From contig URXX01000002.1 in NCBI GenBank assembly GCA_900551895.1, forward strand, positions 124,001 to 188,000: a DNA stretch of 64,000 bases. Direction: 5' to 3'. The notes under the pieces were generated by a model. It saw nothing but the letters and a program-made list of their open reading frames with translations, did not search any database and was not told the DNA's origin. Shown here piece after piece: positions 1 to 9,235 of the stretch (position 1 is its first letter; every line of letters starts with the position of its first letter). The translations under genes were made by a program, and so were the position numbers. Origin of the DNA: an uncultured Lachnospiraceae bacterium (GTDB lineage Bacteria > Bacillota > Clostridia > Lachnospirales > Lachnospiraceae).

Positions 1-750
1 CAATGTTCGCAAAGAATTCGGATACCAGTTTTTCTCAAACCCCTCTCCGATTAGAAATACAGAAGAAATCAATCTTCTCGTAAATACGCTTCTAATAAAA
101 CGGTTAAACTGTTCATCTGCCTTTTTCTGCCCTGCTTCGTCCTCCGGCGGATATACGATAGACAGTTCTTCCCAATCCACATTTGCCACCTCATCTACGG
201 TAACAAAAGTATCTCTCGTTTTTCCATACTCTGTATGAAGTTTCTTTAACATATAAGAACGTACACCGTCTTCATCACAGTAAAAAAGTGCCGACTCATA
301 CTGCCAAAGTTCTTTCGGCTGATAAAACATATAATAACAAAAACTTTCCCTGCTGTCCTGCACATACACCTTTTCCTTAGGTACGCCAAGTTTCTGTCCG
401 ACACTTTTTAAAAGGTGTACAATATCCACATCTATGTCCGGAAGAGTAAATGCGATCGCTTCTATATTTTGAAACTGTTTTAACACAAGTTGAATATACA
501 TAGATAACAGCCAAATTCCTTCATATGTATTTTCTCCCACCTGTATCAGTTCATGTTTTGCCGCAAGAGTTAGCAGGTCATAAATGCCCTCCTCCCCTGC
601 TTTTTCGCCATAAACCCATTCCTGTCCTTCTTTTCCGATCACAAGCGGAATGCGTTCTGCCGTTCTCGGCTCATGCTGACCGTCTTCGCAATAGCTTATT
701 TGGCAGGTACGCTGATTTAATTCTACACCGACCACGTATCCCCTTTGCAT
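1..750 (-). CDS. DUF5716-type protein, partial (3' end outside window)
   Basis: The N-terminal 250 codons of a gene that runs off the left edge. The ATG at 750 follows a GAAAGAGGGAAG ribosome site and lies 18 bp after the stop of the 1,086-residue gene upstream, so the two form an operon. The opening residues (GYVVGVELNQRTCQISY) resemble the phosphate-1 loop of actin/Hsp70-fold ATPases. A second beta-turn (ALFYCDEDGVRSYML) and a late VFLIGEGFEK segment sit where phosphate-2 and adenosine motifs would fall. From memory, this family accompanies DUF5717 proteins in Lachnospiraceae. The ATPase fold is inference; no biochemical role is known to me. No signal peptide or membrane segment is seen, so it is probably cytoplasmic. 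Confidence 0.7.
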   Translation of the reverse strand, partial: MQRGYVVGVELNQRTCQISYCEDGQHEPRTAERIPLVIGKEGQEWVYGEKAGEEGIYDLLTLAAKHELIQVGENTYEGIWLLSMYIQLVLKQFQNIEAIAFTLPDIDVDIVHLLKSVGQKLGVPKEKVYVQDSRESFCYYMFYQPKELWQYESALFYCDEDGVRSYMLKKLHTEYGKTRDTFVTVDEVANVDWEELSIVYPPEDEAGQKKADEQFNRFIRSVFTRRLISSVFLIGEGFEKNWYPNSLRTL

Positions 751-768
751 TTTTCTTCCCTCTTTCTT

Positions 769-3700
769 CTAGTATATTTCAAATAATTCTTCCGCCATTT
801 TCTCTTCCAAATGATATTGGAAAAGAGCCTCTTTCAATTCTTCTTCATTCATCTTATTCATGGTATTTAGGCGTCCGTATTTCCCAACAGGCTCAACTTT
901 TCTTTCCTGTCTGCACACACCGCTTTCTTCACAGATAACATTTTCTTCTTTCTGTTCTCTGAATGTGTATGACAGACTTTCTCCCTCAAGAAGAACAAAC
1001 TCTTTCACATAAATATTGCCATACACAGGCTGAAGTGGTTCTACAATCGTATCTCTTCCCACTTTATAAGTGAGTTTTACTTTTCCGTCTTCTTTTGCCT
1101 TATACTGAATTAATATTTTGTCATGAAGCAAAACTTCCCGCAGCCATTCTTCTTTATATTTCAAATAGAACGGGAAAATAAGTTGTCTTTCACAAAGTTG
1201 CTGTAAAAACAATTCTAAACAATCTTCTATTTCACTCTCATACGAATGCCCTGCATAAAATTTCAAGACTGCAATTTTACATATTTCCGGAAGTTCCGTA
1301 CCTTTCTCATATTCATTTACAATAACTTTTATAATCTCTTCTTTCGTCTCTCTTGCTCTTACAACATACTCCCGTGAAACATAAGATAAATACGCCTGTT
1401 TTAGGCGAAAATATACACTTCCTCTATAATAGTCCATGAAAATCTGTTCTTCGTTAAACATCGTTTCCGTATACAGCATTTGCGTAATAATACGCTCTGC
1501 GAGTGCATCCGTCTTGATTTCATAGTCTTTTGCAACAGTCCACACTTTTTTCATATCTTTTGTCGCACCGCAGTAATAATCTGCCAAATAAGTGAGTGTC
1601 ACCTTATCGTACTGATCCCTTTCCAAAAGAGAAAAGCAAAGATAGGTAAGATAATCGTCCTCACTTTCCTCCTCCCGAATGTATTTACTGCAAAAACGAA
1701 ATACTTTATCTTCTCCAAAATAGTCGATGCCGTATTTCTTTACATTTTCAAAAGACAGTTTTGCCCTGCTTTCTTCTTCCCTTTCAAGCAGGCTTTCTTT
1801 ATCCTTATACATCTCCACAAACTGTGACTCAAAGCAAAGTCTTGTCAGTTCGTATGGGACAGAGTCTGTATAATGGTTTCCGTCATCTGCCTCCCACACA
1901 ATCCGAGACGTCTTATGATATAAAAGAATTTTTGCCCCTTCTTCTCTGTACGCAACCCGCTGGCTGATTGTACCGTTTTTCTCAATGACAACAACATACT
2001 TCATATGGGGTGCTTTTGTTTTCACCACATATATGTGAGAAATATCATAAATGGCTTTCATTCTTTCCATATCCAAATCCGGCTCATTGCAGAAACGTTT
2101 GTAAAGGAGTCTGAGATGTTCATTAATTCTCCTCTTTTCCAGTTGCGTCCACGCAAACGCCTCCATCTGTTCACGATAACTTGCAAACAATTTACTTTCT
2201 TCGTCTTCATAAGTCAGCACATTTGCATATAAAAATGCCGTATTTTTGTAATCAAGAGAACTTCCATGTACAAAATAGAGCCACACCGTTCTCGGAAATG
2301 CCCTTTTCATTCTCTCTTTGTCCGCAGACATAATATAGTATTCATACAGTTTTGCGATTTTAAGCCCCGCTTCCACCGCTCTCTCATACCATATAAAATA
2401 AGAATTTTCTTTCTTATCCCCTTTAATAAGTAATGTACAGATAGCATTCAAAATCATTTCCTCCGGATATAACTGATAGGAACGCGCTAATATCTGATAC
2501 AGTCTTTCTTGATAAACTTTCTCCTGACTTGCAAGATTTGCCGTATAAAGCGCCAGTTCTTTTGTAATCATGCGGTATTTTGTGGCAAAATCCAACACCT
2601 GCAACTCAAAGTGTCCGAGTTTTTTCAGCAGACTGCTTCTCTCCTGAAAGCAGAGATACGCTTCTATATATAAAAGAATCTGATTTGCCCCCTCCGAAAA
2701 ACGCTGTTGTAACACACGGATTTTCTCACTGTAATCGCGATATTTCACATCTATATTCAACAACATACATAACAACTGCCATGATTCAGGATGTTTTGCA
2801 TACGCCTTGTTTAATTCCTCTGTCACTTTCTTTATATGACTTTCATCTTTTGCCAAAAGTCCGGTCAAAAACATATAATAAGAACCTAATTCTGTCTTTT
2901 TCCCAACAGCAAAGCGGTTATAATTATAATTTTCTAAAAACCACTTCCCCTCTTCTTTACAGCCGCCTCTCAAATATACATGCGCCATAAGCAGTTCATA
3001 AAACTCATTGTCAGGCGCTATTTCCTGCAACTGTTTTACAATATCCACCGCCTGCTTCGTCCACTGTTTCAGTTCCAACCCTCCCGAAACACACGCCATG
3101 TAACTTTTTAACAGGCATCCAAACATTAATTTCTCTTCGCCGTGTTTTTCCTTATGGGTTGACTGTTGATGCACGGTTACCGGATACTCTATCGTTTCAT
3201 AAGGCGTTTCCACAACAATTTTTCCATAGTTGTATCCTGCATGTAATTTCTTCACATCGACTACATATTCTAAATAATAGTCATTTCCAATAAAGTCCTC
3301 AGTCGTAATCTGTTCTTCCTCAACACTCAAAAATTCTCCAATCGCACTAATCTTGGCAGGAAGATACCCCCATGTATTTTTTGTGACAGTTACCGTTTCT
3401 TTTGTCGTTTCTGTATAATAAGAAAGTTCTGCCTCTTCATCCTGAAAGAGCAAATAAATCTTTTCTTTCTGCTTAATTCCGACTAAAAACTCCTCTAAAG
3501 CCTGCTCGTCCAAAGACCATTTTCTCATATTACTGTAAAGAGCAGTAATTCTCTCATCTTCATATTTCAATAACTCGGAAAATTTCTTTGAACGGAACAA
3601 TTTCCACGCCTCAACAAAATCTGTCTTGGCAAGATTTTTAAAATCTTTCAGCGTCTGTACCTTTCCATACTCGGTTATGACAAAAGGTTTTTCTACGACT

Positions 3701-4029
3701 GCGGTATAGGCAATATCATACTCTCCACCGTCACAGACTACCGTAAATTTTCCATTTTCTATATCTCCCGGCGTCATTCCCGCTCCGTCAAATGTATAAT
3801 GAACTGTCACCGGATTTCCCTGAAACCCCTGCTCCTTCACCTGTACCCGAAAAGAAGAAGGATAAATCAGTCCCCGAATATCCCCCTCTTTTCTGTTCTG
3901 CAACGTAAAACTTCCCTCATAAAGTTCTCCTTCGCTGATTTGCATCATAATGTGCGTTTCCGAAAATTGTACGTCCGGCTGTATTACTTCAAAATCTCCT
4001 TTTGAAATTCTTTTAATTTTATTTTTCAT
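769..4029 (-). CDS. DUF5717-type large helical-repeat protein
   Basis: A protein of 1,086 residues. I prefer the ATG at 4029, which has AGGTGG five bases upstream, over a GTG at 4038 that overlaps this ribosome site. The first ~300 residues are beta-rich with several domain-like repeats (for example a segment on YEGSFTLQNR and another on HAGYNYGKIVVETPYETI). Residues ~310-650 are a run of amphipathic helices like TPR/HEAT repeats. The rest is again mixed helix and beta, ending in an acidic helix. No membrane segment or signal peptide. It is followed at 18 bp by the DUF5716-type gene, and the pairing suggests a two-protein complex. Function is unknown; the family name is from recollection of similar Lachnospiraceae proteins. 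Confidence 0.72.
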   Translation of the reverse strand: MKNKIKRISKGDFEVIQPDVQFSETHIMMQISEGELYEGSFTLQNRKEGDIRGLIYPSSFRVQVKEQGFQGNPVTVHYTFDGAGMTPGDIENGKFTVVCDGGEYDIAYTAVVEKPFVITEYGKVQTLKDFKNLAKTDFVEAWKLFRSKKFSELLKYEDERITALYSNMRKWSLDEQALEEFLVGIKQKEKIYLLFQDEEAELSYYTETTKETVTVTKNTWGYLPAKISAIGEFLSVEEEQITTEDFIGNDYYLEYVVDVKKLHAGYNYGKIVVETPYETIEYPVTVHQQSTHKEKHGEEKLMFGCLLKSYMACVSGGLELKQWTKQAVDIVKQLQEIAPDNEFYELLMAHVYLRGGCKEEGKWFLENYNYNRFAVGKKTELGSYYMFLTGLLAKDESHIKKVTEELNKAYAKHPESWQLLCMLLNIDVKYRDYSEKIRVLQQRFSEGANQILLYIEAYLCFQERSSLLKKLGHFELQVLDFATKYRMITKELALYTANLASQEKVYQERLYQILARSYQLYPEEMILNAICTLLIKGDKKENSYFIWYERAVEAGLKIAKLYEYYIMSADKERMKRAFPRTVWLYFVHGSSLDYKNTAFLYANVLTYEDEESKLFASYREQMEAFAWTQLEKRRINEHLRLLYKRFCNEPDLDMERMKAIYDISHIYVVKTKAPHMKYVVVIEKNGTISQRVAYREEGAKILLYHKTSRIVWEADDGNHYTDSVPYELTRLCFESQFVEMYKDKESLLEREEESRAKLSFENVKKYGIDYFGEDKVFRFCSKYIREEESEDDYLTYLCFSLLERDQYDKVTLTYLADYYCGATKDMKKVWTVAKDYEIKTDALAERIITQMLYTETMFNEEQIFMDYYRGSVYFRLKQAYLSYVSREYVVRARETKEEIIKVIVNEYEKGTELPEICKIAVLKFYAGHSYESEIEDCLELFLQQLCERQLIFPFYLKYKEEWLREVLLHDKILIQYKAKEDGKVKLTYKVGRDTIVEPLQPVYGNIYVKEFVLLEGESLSYTFREQKEENVICEESGVCRQERKVEPVGKYGRLNTMNKMNEEELKEALFQYHLEEKMAEELFEIY

Positions 4030-4061
4030 GCTATCCACCTGCTACTCATTTGTTTCTTACA

Positions 4062-4124
4062 TTGCATTTTATCAATTTCACGCTATAATAGCATATTATA
4101 GCATTATTATTTCCTTTATGGCAA
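4062..4124. promoter_or_regulatory. Divergent promoter region
   Basis: Plus strand: TTGCAT (4062-4067), 16-bp spacer, TATAAT (4084-4089), ahead of the PLP enzyme gene at 4157. Minus strand: TTGCCA (complement of 4119-4124), 18-bp spacer, TATAAT (complement of 4095-4100), ahead of the gene starting at 4029. The two -10 boxes lie almost side by side. Positions are read by eye. Confidence 0.5.
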
Positions 4125-4156
4125 GTTTTTATATTAATCGGAAAGGCGGTCTACAT

Positions 4157-5251
4157 ATGAATAAAATACCACAATTTCACGGCAGTGACTTAGAGGCAGT
4201 TGCCGAATATTTTCATCTTCCGCAGGAGGAAATCATCTGTTTCGGAGCAAATGTAAATCCTCTTGGTTTATCTTCCTCCGTAAAACATACACTGGCAGAG
4301 CATCTCGATGTCATTTCCTCGTACCCTGACAGAAATTATACTTCATTGAAAAGGCAAATTTCCTCCTACTGCCATGTTTCTCCGCAAAATATCGTTGTCG
4401 GAAACGGCTGTACAGAGTTAATTTCCCTTTTCATTCAATTGTTAAAACCAAAGAAGGCTTTACTTCCTATCCCGAGTTATTCCGAATATGAGAGAGAAAT
4501 TTCTCTCGCCGGAGGCGCTGTGGAATACTTTCCTCTCCCACAGGAAAATAATTTTGTTTTCTCTTTGACTTCCTTATATAAAGTATTGGAAGACAACATC
4601 GATTTACTTATTTTGTGTAACCCGAATAATCCTACTTCCACTGCCCTCCAAACAAATGAACTAAAGCAAATTTTATCTTTTTGCCGAGAGCGGAATATTT
4701 TTGTGATGATTGACGAAACATATGTGGAATTTGTAGAAGATATCACTTCAATCACCGCCATGCCACTGACTGATTTATTTGATAACTTAATTGTTCTTCG
4801 CGGTGTATCTAAATTTTTTGCTGCACCGGGATTGCGATTCGGGTATGGAGTCACGGGAAACACCAGTCTTCTTACCAAATTAGACAACATTAAAAACCCG
4901 TGGAGTTTAAACAGCGTAGGGGCTTATGCCGGAGAACTTCTTCTTTCCGATGAAAACTATATACAGGAAACACGTTCTCTCATCTCGTCGGAAAGAAAAC
5001 GCATGTGCGAAAGACTTCGTACTCTTCCATTTATACAAGTGTACGAACCTTTGGCAAACTTTATTTTACTGAAAATATGCAAAGATAATCTTACCTCCTA
5101 TGATGTTTTTGCCCACGCCATACAAAAAGGACTGATGATTCGTGATTGCTCTACATTCAGCGGGTTAAACGGTGAATTTATCCGTTTCTGTATGATGAAA
5201 CCAAAAGACAATGACAGGCTTTTAGACTGTTTGGAAGAGATATTGAGATAA
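4157..5251 (+). CDS. PLP-dependent aminotransferase, HisC/CobD-like
   Basis: A fold-type I PLP enzyme of 364 residues, the usual length for histidinol-phosphate aminotransferase (HisC) or L-threonine-O-3-phosphate decarboxylase (CobD). The ATG at 4157 follows GAAAGGCGG. Visible signatures are the N-terminal substrate-loop region (CFGANVNPLG), the Asn-Pro-Asn-Asn-Pro motif (LCNPNNPT), the cofactor Asp in MIDETYVEF, the Schiff-base lysine in RGVSKFFAAPGLRFGY, and the C-terminal Arg in FIRFCMM. The opening FHGSD is more like CobD than HisC, but there are no cobalamin or histidine genes nearby, so the substrate is uncertain. It is one of few plus-strand genes here and appears monocistronic, with its own promoter and a terminator just after the stop. 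Confidence 0.8.
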   Translation: MNKIPQFHGSDLEAVAEYFHLPQEEIICFGANVNPLGLSSSVKHTLAEHLDVISSYPDRNYTSLKRQISSYCHVSPQNIVVGNGCTELISLFIQLLKPKKALLPIPSYSEYEREISLAGGAVEYFPLPQENNFVFSLTSLYKVLEDNIDLLILCNPNNPTSTALQTNELKQILSFCRERNIFVMIDETYVEFVEDITSITAMPLTDLFDNLIVLRGVSKFFAAPGLRFGYGVTGNTSLLTKLDNIKNPWSLNSVGAYAGELLLSDENYIQETRSLISSERKRMCERLRTLPFIQVYEPLANFILLKICKDNLTSYDVFAHAIQKGLMIRDCSTFSGLNGEFIRFCMMKPKDNDRLLDCLEEILR

Positions 5252-5256
5252 CACAA

Positions 5257-5288
5257 AACCAGCCGCCTCATATTTGAAGTGACTGGTT
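5257..5288. terminator. Bidirectional terminator
   Basis: AACCAG (5257-5262) pairs with CTGGTT (5283-5288) and the stem continues inward with a few mismatches. A-rich sequence precedes and T-rich sequence follows, so it can end both the plus-strand PLP gene and the minus-strand exchanger gene. Confidence 0.8.
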
Positions 5289-5292
5289 TTTC

Positions 5293-6258
5293 TTATCTGA
5301 TAAACAGATATGCCATATATGCTGCATAAGTTGCAACCATTGTTCCACCCATAACTTTCGATACCCTCTGCTTTTTACAGATTGGAATGAAAAATACGAT
5401 AGAAACTACGATTAAAATCGCAATGTCATATAAGTATGTATTTGCAACTGCCATAGGAAGAATCGTTCCCGAAACACCTAAAATAAAGAAGATATTGAAA
5501 ATATTTGATCCTACAACATTTCCAAGAGAAATATCGCTCTCTCCTTTTTTCGCTGCCACAATCGATGTGACAAGTTCCGGAAGCGATGTTCCGAAAGCAA
5601 CGATCGTAAGACCAATAAACGCTTCGCTTAATCCGAACGCCCTCGCAATTTCTTTCGCTCCGTCTACAACCATATTTCCACCGATAATAATTCCTGCCAA
5701 ACCGATGATACATACGATAATACTTTTGCCAAGACTGTATTTTACCTCGATTTCTTCTCCGCTATCCTTATGCTCCGCTCTTCCCTTTAATCCTTCTCTT
5801 ATGGCAAGATACATAAAAATCGCAAAACCGACAAGTAAAACGATACCGTCCACTCTGCTTAATTCCATACTTGTCTTTCCGAATAACGTATCCATAGCGA
5901 GAATTCCCAACAATACTGCCGCAATAATGGAAATCGGGTAATCCTTTTTAATCATGCTTTTCTTAACATGAAGAGGATAAATAAAAGCACTCACCCCTAC
6001 TACAATTAACAGGTTGAAAATATTTGATCCTACAACATTTCCAATGGCAATATCATTGCTTCCCTTCATCGCAGCCGATACACTTACCGCAAGTTCAGGT
6101 GCGCTTGTTCCGAAAGCAACAATGGTAAGCCCGATGACAACTGCCGGTATATGTAACTGTTTTGCAATAGATGATGCTCCGTCAACAAAAAAGTCTGCTC
6201 CTTTTACTAATAAGATAAATCCAATTACCAAGCAGATAACCGCAATAAACATATTCAT
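5293..6258 (-). CDS. Calcium/sodium antiporter, CaCA family (YrbG-like)
   Basis: A membrane protein of 321 residues with about ten helices arranged as an inverted duplication. Each half carries the CaCA alpha repeat: VAFGTSAPEL then GNVVGSNIFN in the N half (~residues 45-85), and VAFGTSLPEL then GNVVGSNIFN in the C half (~residues 220-260). The acidic and Asn residues in these repeats bind cation. The family exchanges Na+ (sometimes with K+) for Ca2+ across the cytoplasmic membrane. The ATG at 6258 has AAGGAGAAGG upstream. The middle cytoplasmic loop is short and charged (KGRAEHKDSGEEIEV). The gene stands alone between two terminators. The exact ion is not decided by sequence. Confidence 0.9.
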   Translation of the reverse strand: MNMFIAVICLVIGFILLVKGADFFVDGASSIAKQLHIPAVVIGLTIVAFGTSAPELAVSVSAAMKGSNDIAIGNVVGSNIFNLLIVVGVSAFIYPLHVKKSMIKKDYPISIIAAVLLGILAMDTLFGKTSMELSRVDGIVLLVGFAIFMYLAIREGLKGRAEHKDSGEEIEVKYSLGKSIIVCIIGLAGIIIGGNMVVDGAKEIARAFGLSEAFIGLTIVAFGTSLPELVTSIVAAKKGESDISLGNVVGSNIFNIFFILGVSGTILPMAVANTYLYDIAILIVVSIVFFIPICKKQRVSKVMGGTMVATYAAYMAYLFIR

Positions 6259-6330
6259 TTTTCCTTCTCCTTCTCTTTCTCAAAAGTTGCCTAAAAAACA
6301 TAATAGCACTCTCACTGTTGTTTTACAAGA

Positions 6331-6365
6331 AAAAGTACATAAAACACGCTGTTTCATGTACTTTC
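6331..6365 (-). terminator. Terminator after the ABC permease gene
   Basis: On the minus strand AAAGTACAT and ATGTACTTT form a stem extended by GAAACA/TGTTTT, followed by TTTTTCTTG. It lies directly after the permease stop codon. Confidence 0.85.
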
Positions 6366-6371
6366 TTTTCA

Positions 6372-8372
6372 CTATTTTACAATGCGGTAATATTCTTTTG
6401 TTGTAATCATAAATACGATTGTGTAGAAGATTGCAAATACAATCACGGTAACTGCTGTTGTTCCGGCAATCAATTTCACATTTTCCAATGCAAATGCGGA
6501 AAGCAGTTTTGTAATAATTTTAAATGCTACAATCACATGGATAACCGCACAGGCAAGGGGAAGATAAAATACGCTCATCACCTGACTTCTGATTGAATGT
6601 TTCACTTCCTGTCTGCTCATGCCGACTTTCTGCATAATCGCAAATCGCTCTTTATCGCTGTATCCTTCTGATATTTGTTTATAGTAAATAATCAATACGG
6701 TTGCCATAAGGAACAATCCGCCGAAGAAAAGTCCTAAGAAAAGAAATACACCGTACAATGAGAAAAACTCTTCTCTTTCTGTTTCTCTAAATTCACCACG
6801 GATATTATCCGCATTCATTGGAAATGTTTTTTTCAGTTCCTCAGATGCTTTCATAATCGTTTCTTTGTCACCTTTAAAATCCAAACTTTTGTAATAGCAT
6901 TCTGTTGTATTTTTCTGTGTTTTATCATCTCCAAGAAGAGTATCAATGGCTTTTTGATCCGGAAGCACGATATAATACATATCTATCATCATCTGCATTT
7001 CTTTATCCAGATTTTTCATTTCCATTTTTTTCACATGGAATTTTTTTCCGTTAATTGTCAGTTCATCTCCCGAAACATTGTCGCCCTTTGCTCCGTAATA
7101 AAGAATTTCGTTCTCTCCGAGTATTTCATTTCTCTTCTCAACCTGATTGAACTCTTCCAATGTCATAAAGCGAACTCCGCAATAAGAAGAGACATCCATA
7201 GTTGTCGGACCGATATTATCTATATTTGTCACAAGCGTATTTTTCCCTTTAGACGCATCCGTTTCCGTATAATAATAGGAAACCTCATCTTTTGCTTTCA
7301 GATTATATTTTTCCAATACTCTATTTACTTCGCTATCGATTGTATGAATAATCTGCTCCTTATCTTCTCCTTCAACCACATCCCCCATCACAATACACTG
7401 TTTAGGAAATCTTGTTTTTAAAATATCTTCCAATCCGGTATACAATGCCAATGTAGTTGACAGCATAATTAATACCATTGTACTTAAAATACATATATTT
7501 CCAAGTCCCACCGCATTTTGTTTCATACGATACATCATTCCTGAAACGGATGTAAAATGTTTTGTTTTATAATAATAATTTTTATTTTTTCGCAACATTT
7601 TCAATAACGCAATGCTTCCCGCTGTGAACAAAGCGTATGTTCCGATAATAACAAGAATAACGGCAACGAAGAAAAATCCCAGTGCATTCATCACACTTTC
7701 CGTAGTCAGTGCAATATAATATCCTATTCCTAATGAAATAACACCGACAACTGTCATAAAAATTTTCGTTTTCGGTTCTCTTTCCCCTTGATTACTTCCA
7801 TGCAACAATTCTATAGGATTGGAAAGTCTTATCTGAAAAAGATTAAACAATAATCCAACAAGGAAAATGGCTGAAAACAAAATAATTGTGACAACAATGG
7901 CTCTCGGTTCAACGGCGAATTCCATATGCGTATCGAAACGCAAAATTTTCAACATAATCAAAAATACTAATTTTCCGAAACACATACCGCCTAAAATACC
8001 GCCTACAAGGCTGACAAGTGCAATGATTAACATTTCTACCGTAAGCATTTTTGCAATGTGTCTTTTCCCAAGCCCCAACACATTATAAATTCCTATTTCT
8101 TTTTTTCTCTGTTTCATCAGAAAACTATTTGTGTAGAAAAGGAAAATGACCGAAAAAATACCGACTATCGTTACGCCCATACTGAGCATCTGCCGAAATG
8201 TTTCATCTCCCGGAGCTGTTTCAATCCCTTTATTTAGTGTCAGTCCGTAAATAATATAAAACATCATTACGGTAATGACACAAGTAATCATATACGGTAC
8301 ATACGTCCTTCTGTTATTTTTGATATTCGTTACCGCAAGTTTTCTATAAATAGAACTACTCAACTTTTTCAC
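6372..8372 (-). CDS. Bce-type ABC transporter permease (FtsX family)
   Basis: A permease of 666 residues with ten predicted membrane helices. It has the BceB layout: helix 1 near residue 25, an FtsX domain (~55-190), further helices to ~315, then an extracellular domain of about 220 residues (~320-535), and three C-terminal helices with a second FtsX domain. Such permeases pair with BceA ATPases and sense or remove peptide antibiotics bound to lipid II cycle intermediates. The start overlaps the ATPase gene by 17 bp, so translation is probably coupled. Two-component genes of the matching type lie upstream on the same strand, separated by a surface-protein gene. The peptide recognised cannot be predicted, since the extracellular domain is the least conserved part. 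Confidence 0.88.
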   Translation of the reverse strand: MKKLSSSIYRKLAVTNIKNNRRTYVPYMITCVITVMMFYIIYGLTLNKGIETAPGDETFRQMLSMGVTIVGIFSVIFLFYTNSFLMKQRKKEIGIYNVLGLGKRHIAKMLTVEMLIIALVSLVGGILGGMCFGKLVFLIMLKILRFDTHMEFAVEPRAIVVTIILFSAIFLVGLLFNLFQIRLSNPIELLHGSNQGEREPKTKIFMTVVGVISLGIGYYIALTTESVMNALGFFFVAVILVIIGTYALFTAGSIALLKMLRKNKNYYYKTKHFTSVSGMMYRMKQNAVGLGNICILSTMVLIMLSTTLALYTGLEDILKTRFPKQCIVMGDVVEGEDKEQIIHTIDSEVNRVLEKYNLKAKDEVSYYYTETDASKGKNTLVTNIDNIGPTTMDVSSYCGVRFMTLEEFNQVEKRNEILGENEILYYGAKGDNVSGDELTINGKKFHVKKMEMKNLDKEMQMMIDMYYIVLPDQKAIDTLLGDDKTQKNTTECYYKSLDFKGDKETIMKASEELKKTFPMNADNIRGEFRETEREEFFSLYGVFLFLGLFFGGLFLMATVLIIYYKQISEGYSDKERFAIMQKVGMSRQEVKHSIRSQVMSVFYLPLACAVIHVIVAFKIITKLLSAFALENVKLIAGTTAVTVIVFAIFYTIVFMITTKEYYRIVK

Positions 8373-9123
8373 CCCCTGTAGTCAGAGCCGTCAATGTATC
8401 TGAAATTTTCTGATACATTTCTTCGTTGGATAAATTTCCGCGATACAATTGATAAAAAACTTCCCCGTCTTTAATAAATAACACACGACTTGCGTTGCTG
8501 GCAGCCTTCACACTATGCGTTACCATAAGAATAGTCTGCCCGTCCTGATTAATCTCCGAAAAAAGTTTAAGCAATTCATCTGATGCCTTAGAATCCAACG
8601 CCCCTGTCGGTTCATCGGCAAGAATCAACTGTGGCTTTGTAATTAACGCTCTCGCAACCGCCGCTCTCTGTTTCTGTCCTCCCGAAACTTCATACGGATA
8701 TTTGTTTAAAAGACTTTCAATTCCTAATTTCTTGGCAATCGGCGTAAGTCGCTTTTCCATTTCGTCATACTTCTTTCCCGCTAATACAAGCGGAAGAAAA
8801 ATATTATCTTTCAGAGAAAATGTATCAAGCAGATTAAAATCCTGAAAAACAAACCCTAAGTTCTGTCTTCTGAACGCCGCCATTTCTTTCTCTTTAATTG
8901 TGGATAAGTCCCTTCCTTTTAATAATACTTTTCCACTTGTCGCCTTGTCTAAAGCAGCCAAAATATTCAACAGCGTTGTTTTACCCGAACCGGACTCTCC
9001 CATAATCGCGACATACTCTCTCGGCTCGACGGAAAAACTCACATCCGAAAGCGCCTTTACCTGATTTCCTCCAAATCGTGTTGTATATATCTTCTTAACA
9101 TTTTTCACTTCTAAAATTGACAT
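8356..9123 (-). CDS. Bce-type ABC transporter ATP-binding protein
   Basis: An ATPase of 255 residues of the MacB/BceA type. It shows Walker A (GESGSGKTT, ~residue 40), the Q-loop (FVFQDFNLLD), the signature (VSGGQKQR), Walker B (LILADEPTGALD) and the H-loop (MVTHS). It powers the permease encoded just downstream, with which it overlaps by 17 bp. The ATG at 9123 is preceded by an AGGGGGA ribosome site. Upstream are a 17-bp-spaced promoter and a palindrome that matches the known BceR-type operator, so transcription is probably switched on by the response regulator encoded at 13379-14050 when a peptide antibiotic is present. Confidence 0.92.
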   Translation of the reverse strand: MSILEVKNVKKIYTTRFGGNQVKALSDVSFSVEPREYVAIMGESGSGKTTLLNILAALDKATSGKVLLKGRDLSTIKEKEMAAFRRQNLGFVFQDFNLLDTFSLKDNIFLPLVLAGKKYDEMEKRLTPIAKKLGIESLLNKYPYEVSGGQKQRAAVARALITKPQLILADEPTGALDSKASDELLKLFSEINQDGQTILMVTHSVKAASNASRVLFIKDGEVFYQLYRGNLSNEEMYQKISDTLTALTTGGEKVE

Positions 9124-9154
9124 CTTCGTGTCCCCCTTTCTATCTTTCCTCTTT

Positions 9155-9183
9155 ATTATAGAAAAAGGAGAAATGTATTGCCA
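9155..9183 (-). promoter_or_regulatory. Promoter of the ABC transporter genes
   Basis: On the minus strand TGGCAA (9183-9178), a 17-bp spacer and a perfect TATAAT (9160-9155), about 30 bp before the ATPase start. The poor -35 fits an activator-dependent promoter. Confidence 0.75.
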
Positions 9184-9212
9184 TAGATTTGGCTTACATT
9201 TCTCCCTGTAAA

Positions 9213-9228
9213 CTTACAAAATTGTAAG
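9213..9228. promoter_or_regulatory. BceR-type operator (TTACA-N4-TGTAA)
   Basis: CTTACA-AAAT-TGTAAG is a perfect 6-bp inverted repeat with a 4-bp spacer. It matches the TNACA-N4-TGTAA consensus described for BceR-like regulators and sits about 30 bp upstream of the -35 box of the ABC genes. A second, wider-spaced pair (TTACA at 9194-9198, TGTAA at 9207-9211) lies between it and the promoter. Confidence 0.75.
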
Positions 9229-9235
9229 GAATGTG

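Noticed and set aside
525..3005. Several plus-strand open frames opposite the DUF5716/DUF5717 genes
   Set aside because: No ribosome sites and odd composition; they mirror long minus-strand coding regions.
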